Of a DNA stretch of 64,000 nt, positions 36,801 to 43,248 are shown one piece after another; the stretch's first letter is position 1; each line of letters starts with the position of its first letter. A program made the position numbers and the translations under genes. Source of the stretch: Pseudomonas viridiflava (GTDB taxonomy: Bacteria; Pseudomonadota; Gammaproteobacteria; Pseudomonadales; Pseudomonadaceae); assembly GCF_900582195.1 (NCBI RefSeq), contig NZ_UTHA01000227.1, positions 353,452-417,451 on the forward strand, given 5' to 3'. The notes beneath the pieces were generated by a model. The model saw only the letters and a program-made list of their open reading frames with translations, was not told the DNA's origin and searched no databases.

Positions 36801-36831
36801 GATCTGGGGTGAGCGGGCTGTTCATTTGCAT
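33820..36831 (-). CDS. Unknown 1003-residue multidomain protein with Ig-like domains
   Basis: No named family recognised; no signal peptide. The first about 490 residues (VVLFPPDRGIGVLAVAPPYP, DGALGINIAMVHSDLDGLL, GGKPFNQGLML) are paralogous to the 649-residue protein. Later parts include further beta domains, a repeat with VDIPHGDTTIDTTVTVEGTA like bacterial Ig linkers, and a Big_2-like domain near residue 850-900 (YVSSNPGVASVDGNGKVTGV followed by GSAFITV). The last 90 residues hold five cysteines (GMCDYIGCASYHGA, YVCVHI, WPWCLRPY), unlike the paralogue. The design of a common stalk with different ends suggests a delivered or surface-acting protein, but export route and activity are unknown. 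Confidence 0.75.
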   Translation of the reverse strand: MQMNSPLTPDRSTSQQVVLFPPDRGIGVLAVAPPYPLGHKPQSDGALGINIAMVHSDLDGLLCYILAYLNMAIGDQIRIFIETRDLPVAEFTVTDAHFDVDGQAKNIPFYISAEDLESRFTPLKNENKDFWYTVERVSGNGSDQSPPIPMFYKYPAPGEADTDGGKPFNQGLMLAQASESVIDKTVINDGMFVTVLEYFNQSIGDVVVLAFGSLRLKSIVTELGDIVFELTPELLETLAPTNSLVVRWLVFDVVENSSGWSDSLLLTYKPGIVLLTAPIFEQADADNVVNHDWLVGGPMSILVTGVFSANDVVTLTLNGVTQSGVQVTDNYSQTLIGSSRTLAFPIENERVSNLIRGSLRATYKLTRAGKVQQSKPADITISGSSLPLGSPLVEPLVDGKLPVDTATASVTVAPYWPLKKGADVKLHWQTTDMDGTLARFTFGRTVTDPTEKIVFQISKEYIERYASTPLTVQNTITNPGEVEVFSELTELMIGDAVQIVLPPPFPVQPATVLIDPLAALSSLRVKYPAAVAKDRARLILRQLPGGIKPFPLTPLDSNNEADFVLNRPLMVTFQGKTAAFSWNLNRNGKKIASSAAVEISFLPIADEDARFPTPRITGVSGVVEVKKLTSKNTLVVNSWTGQAPGQAQFLWFEGTDESGVAVRYDVLKGELTGTTFGLAAGLPLEWLQRLKDGTSLRIFFDVRFWGNSKPLAFPRQTYQVESLVELQPVITSIMNSANVDIPHGDTTIDTTVTVEGTASIEQPIEILVNGDSKIELTTKADGSFSTPVSGFAFDVRTDIQIRALYGNNLTSPVRSFIVRRALQINSAAMALHGYRVYTGWPTTGLDFIGNTEIRTAAYGVPPISYVSSNPGVASVDGNGKVTGVRNGSAFITVQDRFSRLTYSVSVRNVFTLAIHGAPMGYGEAINWMNSVPGSIPLTAAISAMQRVYGGDYYWPLNSGGIYGMCDYIGCASYHGAIYQVKNGGYVCVHISYIKYWPWCLRPY

Positions 36832-36913
36832 TGACCTTCCGTTGGCGGCACCTGGACTCGAAGTGACGGTGCCAGTCAGGAAGAATTAGAACGCCCCCCC
36901 ACAGAGATGCCTA

Positions 36914-36929
36914 CTGTCAGGTCTGACAG
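36914..36929 (-). promoter_or_regulatory. Lux-box-like palindrome upstream of the 1003-residue protein gene
   Basis: CTGTCAGGTCTGACAG (as on the + strand) differs from the copy at 33552 by one base and lies 83 bases before the start codon. The flanks are also shared on the gene strand: ACCGYTCRTCYGAAA upstream and TAGGCA then GCGTTCTAATTCTTCC downstream. Confidence 0.65.
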
Positions 36930-36976
36930 GTAGTCGCATGTTTCGGATGAACGGTTAAATCGATGGCTCGTGTGAT

Positions 36977-37372
36977 TCAGCGTTTTTGCAGGGTTTTCTG
37001 ACGAAGTATGTAAACCGTCACCAACACCGCACTGGTCAACATGAACCCCCGCGCCCACGGCAGTGGCACCAGGTAGCACGAGAACAGAATGCTCGCCCAC
37101 ATCAGCCCGATCGCGTAGACCTTGCCCTTGAGCGGAATGCCGTTGCCATCGAGGTAATCGCGGATCCATGGCCCGAGCCGTGGATGCTCGACCAGCCATT
37201 GATAGAAACGCGCAGAGCTGCGCGCGAAACAGGCCGCGGCGAGCAGAAGGAAAGGGGTGGTGGGCAGGACGGGCAGGAAAATCCCGATCACCCCCAATGC
37301 CACGCTGAGCCAGCCGATGGCCAGCAGGATGTAACGCAACATCAGGGGGCGGTTGCCTATGGGGTTGTCCAT
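36977..37372 (-). CDS. YbaN family (DUF454) membrane protein
   Basis: A 131-residue inner-membrane protein with about four helices. The signature GWLSVALGVIGIFLPVLPTTPFLLLAAACFARSS, then WLVEHPRLGPWIRDYLDGNGIPLKGK, is that of the YbaN/DUF454 family. Function unknown. It stands just upstream of the lux-box region of the 1003-residue gene on the same strand, and downstream of the YecA-like gene with 10 bases between, so it probably shares a transcript with the latter. Confidence 0.87.
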   Translation of the reverse strand: MDNPIGNRPLMLRYILLAIGWLSVALGVIGIFLPVLPTTPFLLLAAACFARSSARFYQWLVEHPRLGPWIRDYLDGNGIPLKGKVYAIGLMWASILFSCYLVPLPWARGFMLTSAVLVTVYILRQKTLQKR

Positions 37373-37382
37373 AGGCCGGATC

Positions 37383-37970
37383 TTAGTGGTGACGTGGCTT
37401 GAGGATCGCCGGTTTTTCGTCGGGCGCCTGGCACAGCAGGTACAGAGCGGTCAGGGCTTCCGGGATCTGCACGATCATGTCGTCCATCAGGTTGGCATCC
37501 TTGGCGATGTCTTCGAACTCGGGTTGTTCGTCGAACAGGCCGGAACCGACCATGATCGGCAGGAGCATTTCGCTGACTTCTTCTTCGGCGGTTTCGAACC
37601 AGGCCGCTTCACGCAGGAACACGCCTTCCATGAAGCCGATGCACCAGCCGCGCAGTTCGGAATCATCAGGCTCGTCGCCCAGGTCCAGTTCGCATGGCAG
37701 TTCGAATTCTTCATCCGAAGCCAGTTGACGGGCGATGTGTGCTTTGAGGCCGATCAGGGTGGCTTCGATCTCTTCGCGCTGGGCGTCGCTGCTGTAATGC
37801 GGCTCTTCGGCGAACAGGGCGTCGATCCACTCACGCTCCGGTACGTCTTCTGCGCAGATCGACAGCGCGGTGAGGTAGCCGTGAGCGGCCACGTAATCCA
37901 GCGCCTCGTCATGCAGCTCGTCGGCGTCGAGGAAAACTTGCAGGCGGGTCAGTTGCTCAGCGAAGGACAT
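37383..37970 (-). CDS. YecA/UPF0149 family protein
   Basis: A 195-residue acidic, all-helical protein. The pattern LHDEALDYVAAHGYLTALSICAEDVPEREWIDALF, then RGWCIGFMEGVFLREAAW, is the UPF0149 (YgfB/YecA) family. I chose the ATG at 37970; the longer in-frame start reads through a region without ribosome site. No SEC-C zinc motif at the C-terminus (it ends KPAILKPRHH), unlike YecA proper. Role unknown; members often affect gene regulation or protein quality control. Confidence 0.85.
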   Translation of the reverse strand: MSFAEQLTRLQVFLDADELHDEALDYVAAHGYLTALSICAEDVPEREWIDALFAEEPHYSSDAQREEIEATLIGLKAHIARQLASDEEFELPCELDLGDEPDDSELRGWCIGFMEGVFLREAAWFETAEEEVSEMLLPIMVGSGLFDEQPEFEDIAKDANLMDDMIVQIPEALTALYLLCQAPDEKPAILKPRHH

Positions 37971-38350
37971 TACGGGGCTACCTTGGGGAATAAACAATGC
38001 GGGAATTCTAGGCCTTCTTGCGCGCTCAAGCCAGCCGCACGGCAGATTTGCCGCAATTGCCGGGCCGCATGCCAAACCTGTGGGAGCGAGCCTGCTCGCG
38101 AAAGCGGCGTATCAGGCACCTTATATATCGACTGACCCACCGTATTCGCGGGGGATTTATGTGTGGCAGGTTTATCTGTGTCTTATCAGCGGCACCCTGT
38201 CCAGGGAAGGCCTCGGGTATACTGCCGCGTTTTGTGATCCCTGCCCGCCTTGCGGTTGTCGTGCAATGCGCTCTTACGTTTTGTTTAAGCAGCTCCGGCT
38301 GTTCTGAACCAGCCTGCGCAGGGATGTATCGGTAGATTTTTGGAGTTTTT
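37971..38350. other. Intergenic space between the YecA-like gene and recQ
   Basis: No gene seen. A single REP arm is at 38079-38104. TATACT at 38218-38223 is a possible -10 element for recQ about 130 bases before its start; no convincing -35. Confidence 0.5.
38079..38104. repeat. Single REP arm
   Basis: One unpaired arm (TGTGGGAGCGAGCCTGCTCG CGAAA). The partner arm found at the other sites is missing. Confidence 0.85.
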
Positions 38351-40480
38351 ATGCTCGAACAGGCTCAACGCGTCCTCAAGGACATCTTCGGCTACGACAG
38401 TTTCCGTGGCCGTCAGGGTGCGATCATTGAGCGCGTGGCCAGCGGCGGTGATGCGTTGGTGCTGATGCCTACCGGTGGCGGCAAGTCCCTGTGCTTCCAG
38501 GTGCCGGCGCTGTTGCGCGATGGCCTGGCGGTGGTGGTGTCGCCGCTGATCGCGCTGATGGACGATCAGGTTGCCACGCTCGAAGAACTCGGCGTGGCCG
38601 CCGCCGCGCTGAACTCCACGTTGAGCGCCGAGCAGCAACGTGACCTGGCGGCGCGGATCAAGCGCGGCGAAGTGAAGATGCTGTATCTGGCACCGGAACG
38701 TCTGGTGCAGCCGCGCATGCTGTCGTTCCTGCAAGGCCTGAACATCGCGTTGTTCGCCATCGACGAAGCGCACTGCGTTTCGCAGTGGGGCCACGATTTC
38801 CGTCCGGAATACCTGCAACTGGGCCAGTTGGCCGAGATGTTTCCCGACGTGCCGCGCATCGCCCTGACCGCCACTGCCGACAAGCGTACCCGCGAAGAAA
38901 TCGTCACCCGCCTGCATCTGCAGAATGCCGAGCGCTTCCTGTCGAGCTTCGATCGCCCGAACATCTTTTACCGCATCGTGCCCAAAGAGCAGCCACGCAA
39001 GCAGTTGCTGGCGTTCCTCGCCGAGCGGCGCAGCGATGCCGGCATTGTCTATTGCCTGTCGCGCAAGAAAGTCGAAGAAGTCGCAACGTTTTTGAGCGAG
39101 CAGGGCTTCCCGGCGCTGCCGTATCACGCCGGTTTGCCCAATGAACTACGTGCCTTCAACCAGAAGCGCTTCCTCAACGAGGAAGGCCTGATCATGGTCG
39201 CTACGGTGGCGTTCGGCATGGGCATCGACAAGCCCAACGTGCGCTTCGTCGCGCACCTCGATCTGCCGAAATCCCTTGAGGCGTATTACCAGGAAACCGG
39301 GCGCGGCGGTCGTGACGGTCTGCCGGCAGATGCCTGGATGGCCTACGGTCTGCAAGACGTGGTGATGCTCAAGCAGATGCTGCAAAACTCCGAAGGCGAC
39401 GAGCGGCACAAGCGTCTGGAGCAGCACAAGCTCGACGCGATGCTGTCGCTGTGCGAAGAAACCCGCTGCCGCCGTCAGACCCTGCTCGCGTACTTCGATG
39501 AAGACATGCCCGAGCCGTGTGGCCATTGCGATAACTGTATCGATGGCGTGCAGACCTGGGACGCCACCGAACCCGCACGTCAGGCGCTGTCGGCGATTTT
39601 CCGTACCGGCCAGCGTTATGGTGTCGGGCATCTGGTCGACGTGCTTTTGGGCAAGGAAAACGAAAAAGTCCGCAGCTTCGGCCACCAGCATCTGTCGGTG
39701 TACGGCGTTGGCAAGGCACTGAGCGAGAGCGAGTGGCGCTCGCTGTTCCGCCAATTGGTCGCGCGCGGTCTGGCGGATGTCGATCACGAAGGCTATGGCG
39801 GTCTGCGTCTGAATGACAGTTGCCGGCCATTGCTCAAGGGTGAAGTCACGCTGGAGCTGCGCCGCGATCTCAAACCGCAGGTCACCGCCAAAACCGCCAG
39901 CAAGAGCCCGGCCAGCCAACTGGTGCGCGGCGAAGAGCGCGAACAGTGGGAAGCCCTGCGCGCCCTGCGCCGCAAGTTGGCCGAAGAACATGGCGTGCCG
40001 CCGTACGTCATCTTCCCCGACTCGACGTTGCTGGAGATGCTCCGTAGCCAGCCGACCTCGCTGGCAGAAATGGCCCGGGTCAGCGGCGTTGGCGCGCGCA
40101 AGCTGGAACGCTATGGCGATGCCTTCCTCGAAGTGCTCGGCGGCGAGGTCGAGGCGCCGAAAGCGGTGGCCGACGTGCGCCACGAACTGATCACCCTGGC
40201 CCGCGCCGGCATGACGCCGCTGCAGATCGCAGGTCAGTTGCAGTGCTCGGAGAAGAACGTCTACACCATGCTTGCCGAGGCGATCGGCAAGCAGCAGTTG
40301 TCGCTCGAACAGGCGCTGGATTTGCCTGAAGAGTTGATGGGTGAAGTGCAGGACGCGTTCCTTGATGGCGAGGGTGAGTTGCCGTCGGTCGCCGAAGTGG
40401 CCGAGTTGTTTGCCGGTCGTGTGCCGGAAGGCGTGCTTTATTGCGTGCGGGCTGCGTTGCAATCGGAATTCGAGATGTAA
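38351..40480 (+). CDS. recQ: ATP-dependent DNA helicase RecQ
   Basis: A 709-residue 3'-5' DNA helicase for recombination and replication-fork repair. Walker A is PTGGGKS near residue 45, the DEAH box is DEAHCVSQWGHDFRP near 138, motif VI is QETGRGGRDG near 318. The zinc site CRRQTLLAYFDEDMPEPCGHCDNC (residues about 372-395) is complete, followed by winged helix, HRDC domain (residues about 525-600) and a further helix-turn-helix extension to 709. That extension of about 100 residues exceeds E. coli RecQ and is normal in pseudomonads. Confidence 0.96.
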   Translation: MLEQAQRVLKDIFGYDSFRGRQGAIIERVASGGDALVLMPTGGGKSLCFQVPALLRDGLAVVVSPLIALMDDQVATLEELGVAAAALNSTLSAEQQRDLAARIKRGEVKMLYLAPERLVQPRMLSFLQGLNIALFAIDEAHCVSQWGHDFRPEYLQLGQLAEMFPDVPRIALTATADKRTREEIVTRLHLQNAERFLSSFDRPNIFYRIVPKEQPRKQLLAFLAERRSDAGIVYCLSRKKVEEVATFLSEQGFPALPYHAGLPNELRAFNQKRFLNEEGLIMVATVAFGMGIDKPNVRFVAHLDLPKSLEAYYQETGRGGRDGLPADAWMAYGLQDVVMLKQMLQNSEGDERHKRLEQHKLDAMLSLCEETRCRRQTLLAYFDEDMPEPCGHCDNCIDGVQTWDATEPARQALSAIFRTGQRYGVGHLVDVLLGKENEKVRSFGHQHLSVYGVGKALSESEWRSLFRQLVARGLADVDHEGYGGLRLNDSCRPLLKGEVTLELRRDLKPQVTAKTASKSPASQLVRGEEREQWEALRALRRKLAEEHGVPPYVIFPDSTLLEMLRSQPTSLAEMARVSGVGARKLERYGDAFLEVLGGEVEAPKAVADVRHELITLARAGMTPLQIAGQLQCSEKNVYTMLAEAIGKQQLSLEQALDLPEELMGEVQDAFLDGEGELPSVAEVAELFAGRVPEGVLYCVRAALQSEFEM

Positions 40481-40493
40481 TTCGCCTGAGCAA

Positions 40494-40687
40494 CCCTCAC
40501 CCCAGCCCTCTCCCAGAGGGCTGGGGCTGGGGTGAGGTGTCTGGGGTTTGACATCGATCTGAAAGAACCAGTCGATTATGGATTCGGTAAAGCAGGATCA
40601 GGTCGGCGTAATTCTGAAGCATCCCCCAATCGGTCCCCTCTCCCTCCGGGCGGTCCGACGTTTCGGGAGGGCTAGGGTGAGGGGGCT
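40494..40687. repeat. Composite repeat element, copy A
   Basis: About 190 bases bounded by CCCTCACCCCAGCCCTCTCC at the left and GGGAGGGCTAGGGTGAGGGG at the right. The inner sequence (GATTATGGATTCGG, AAGCATCCCCCAATCGGTCC) is found in the opposite orientation in copy B at 52865-53098. AGATGTAA occurs on both sides (40473-40480 and 40693-40700), though not directly adjacent to the ends. Confidence 0.75.
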
Positions 40688-40797
40688 TTCAAGATGTAAC
40701 GATTCAGTACAGACCGCCACTTGCCTATAACTGCAGCTCATGCTTAGCTGGCTAATAATTAGATTTTCTTTATTTTCAGTCTAACCGTGAGTGTTTT

Positions 40798-41232
40798 ATG
40801 CCGTTAACCGATCAACACCGCTTTGGCATGCAACTGGCCCAGATGTCCCGTGGCTGGCGTGCCGAACTGGACCGCCGGCTGGCCGGACTGGGTCTGTCCC
40901 AGGCGCGCTGGCTGGTGCTGCTGCATCTGGCGCGCTTTGAAGAAGCGCCAACCCAACGAGAGCTGGCGCAGAGCGTCGGTGTTGAGGGCCCGACCCTCGC
41001 ACGCTTGCTCGATAGTCTGGAAAGCCAGGGCCTGGTGCAACGCCAGTCCGTGATGGAAGACCGCCGGGCGAAAAAAATCGTTCTCTGTGCACCGGCGCTG
41101 CCGCTGATCGAACAAATCGAAACCATTGCCACACAACTGCGCCACGAGTTGTTCGAAGGCGTCGACGAGGCGGATTTGAAGGTGTGCATGCGCGTTCACG
41201 GGCACATTCTGGGCAACCTGGAAAAATCTTGA
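40798..41232 (+). CDS. MarR-family transcriptional regulator
   Basis: A 144-residue MarR/SlyA-type winged-helix repressor: dimer helices at both ends, recognition region PTQRELAQSVGVEGPTLARLLDSLESQGLVQRQSV, and wing MEDRRAKKIVLCAPA with the conserved D-R. AT-rich sequence (TAATTAGATTTTCTTTATTT) directly upstream is a likely promoter and operator. It precedes the FimV-like gene by about 130 bases on the same strand. The ligand is unknown. Confidence 0.9.
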   Translation: MPLTDQHRFGMQLAQMSRGWRAELDRRLAGLGLSQARWLVLLHLARFEEAPTQRELAQSVGVEGPTLARLLDSLESQGLVQRQSVMEDRRAKKIVLCAPALPLIEQIETIATQLRHELFEGVDEADLKVCMRVHGHILGNLEKS

Positions 41233-41359
41233 GGCACATCCACGTGCCGTATCTTTGAGAGATCGCGCTGAGCCGACTATAAGAACTACTGGGCAATATC
41301 GTGTTCGTACCGGATGTGCGAACGCATAGAAGTCGGTTTTGCTTATTTAAGGGATGCTC

Positions 41360-43126
41360 ATGCTCGCAAGTCGGCACGTGGTACTGCGCGGTGGCGCCAA
41401 ATGGTTGCTGGTCGCCGGTGTTTTCAGCTATTCGGCCTGGTCGATGGCCTTGGGGCTGGGTGACATCACTGTTCATTCCGGCCTCAATCAGCCGCTCAAG
41501 GCTGACATCGCGTTGGTCGATGTCGGCGGGCTGACGCAAACCGATCTGTCGGTGCGCCTGGCCACGGCGGATGAATTCGCCGAGGCCGGGGTCGAGCGGG
41601 TGTTCTTCCTCAACGACCTCAAGTTCATCCCGATCCTGCATGGCAATCGCCAGATGATCCGGGTGACGTCCAGCAAACCGGTCAACGAACCCTTTTTGAA
41701 TTTCCTCGTGCAGCTCGATCAGCCCAACGGACGTTTGCTGCGTGAGTACACGGTGTTGATCGATCCACCGGGTTCGCCGGGTATCGTGCCGGCCACCGAT
41801 GAGCCGGATCCGCGTGCGCAATCCTCCGGGTTCCCCACCGTCGAACCTGCTGTGGCTGCCCCGCAGGCACCTCAGGCCAGACGCGATACGCTGCCAACGC
41901 CTGCGCCCCCGCCTGCCGACGATGCGTCGGCCGACCAATTGGCCGCCAGTGTGTTGCTGAACCAGCAACTGCAGAAGACCGTCGACGAACTCAACGCAAA
42001 ACTGCAGGCACAGGAGGTGCAGATTGCCGATGGCAAGAAGCAGATCACTGACCTGCAAACGCGCTTGGTCGAACTTCAGCAAGCGCCGCCGACTGTGGTG
42101 ACACCAGTACCAGCTCCGGCACCGGTTGTACCGCCGGTTGAATCCAGCGATGACGCTTTGAACTGGCCATTGCTCAGTGGTTTGTTGCTATTGCTGGGGG
42201 CACTGGCCGGATTGTTCATACACCGTCGCCGGCAACAACAGACACCCACTGACGAGCCGTTGCCCCTGTTGCCGCAGGGTGATGAACCGGACATGGCTGA
42301 AGCCGAAAACGCAGAACCCGTCAGAACTCAGGCTTCCGCCCAGCACCGCGAGGAACCGGCGGCAGGCGATGTGCTGGAGGCGGTGGGGATCTATCTGGCC
42401 TATGGCCGGCTGGGCGAAGCCGCCGGGCTGTTGCGTGATGCTCTGGACAGAGAGCCGGAGCGCACCGATATCGGTTTGCAGTTGCTTGAAGTGCTGGGGC
42501 GTCAGGGTGACAGCGCCGCATTTGACCAACAGGAAAGCCATTTGCGTGAGTTGGGCGTAGATGCCCAGACATTGCAGGATGTCCGCGCGCGGCATCCGAA
42601 GCTGGTGGCTGCCGCGCCACTGGCCACGCTACCGCCGGTAATTGCGGCGGCCCCCATTGTTGCTGCGCCACCGGCGTCGGAAGATGATTTCGAGTTGAAC
42701 CTGGGCGAGCTGTCGATGGATTCCAGTTGGGATCTTGAGGACAGTCGCCCGGCCACGGCTGAACCACTGGCGGATACCTCGGCCCTCGGTTCCGGCCTGC
42801 AAGTACTGCCCCCGGACTTCGAGTTGCCGCAAGCGGTCGGTGAGGACACTGAGCTTGAGTGGATCCCTGAGCCGGACGCCGAGCCGCTGGACGAAGATTT
42901 TCTCAATGAATTTGCTGATACCGGGCCGTCACTGGTGCTGCAGCCGCTGGATTTGCAGGACGCGGCGCCGGTACACGACGAAAATTCCGGGAAGCTCGAA
43001 CAAGCGCAGACCTGCATTGATGACGGTGACATCGACAGCGCGATTGCGCTGCTTAATGAGTTGCTCAAGGAAGGCGATGAGCCGTTGAAGCAAACAGCGC
43101 GGACGTTACTGGCGGGGATTCGCTGA
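41360..43126 (+). CDS. FimV-like protein without LysM domain
   Basis: A 588-residue protein. Signal-like N-terminus, then a FimV N-terminal domain (residues about 30-145: LGLGDITVHSGLNQPLKADI, ... LDQPNGRLLREYTVLIDPP), a Pro-rich linker, a coiled coil (residues about 195-245), a membrane helix (WPLLSGLLLLLGALAGLFIHRRR, about 265-287) and an acidic C-terminal half with TPR-like segments, ending with a FimV C-terminal cap (KLEQAQTCIDDGDIDSAIALLNELLKEG). The LysM peptidoglycan-binding domain of full FimV is missing and the length is about 60 percent of it. Probably a paralogue of the polar hub FimV. ATG at 41360 fits AAGGGA upstream better than that at 41354. Confidence 0.83.
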   Translation: MLASRHVVLRGGAKWLLVAGVFSYSAWSMALGLGDITVHSGLNQPLKADIALVDVGGLTQTDLSVRLATADEFAEAGVERVFFLNDLKFIPILHGNRQMIRVTSSKPVNEPFLNFLVQLDQPNGRLLREYTVLIDPPGSPGIVPATDEPDPRAQSSGFPTVEPAVAAPQAPQARRDTLPTPAPPPADDASADQLAASVLLNQQLQKTVDELNAKLQAQEVQIADGKKQITDLQTRLVELQQAPPTVVTPVPAPAPVVPPVESSDDALNWPLLSGLLLLLGALAGLFIHRRRQQQTPTDEPLPLLPQGDEPDMAEAENAEPVRTQASAQHREEPAAGDVLEAVGIYLAYGRLGEAAGLLRDALDREPERTDIGLQLLEVLGRQGDSAAFDQQESHLRELGVDAQTLQDVRARHPKLVAAAPLATLPPVIAAAPIVAAPPASEDDFELNLGELSMDSSWDLEDSRPATAEPLADTSALGSGLQVLPPDFELPQAVGEDTELEWIPEPDAEPLDEDFLNEFADTGPSLVLQPLDLQDAAPVHDENSGKLEQAQTCIDDGDIDSAIALLNELLKEGDEPLKQTARTLLAGIR

Positions 43127-43161
43127 ACCCCCGATCGATTTGCGGTGTATCTGATATCGCC

Positions 43162-43226
43162 TTCGCGAGCAAGCTCGCTCCCACAGTTGGAATGCGTTCC
43201 CCTGTGGGAGCGAGCCTGCTCGCGAA
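43162..43226. repeat. REP pair (inverted)
   Basis: Two arms about 20 bases apart between the convergent FimV-like and plpD genes. Confidence 0.9.
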
Positions 43227-43248
43227 GACGGAGTGTCAGGCGACCTGA

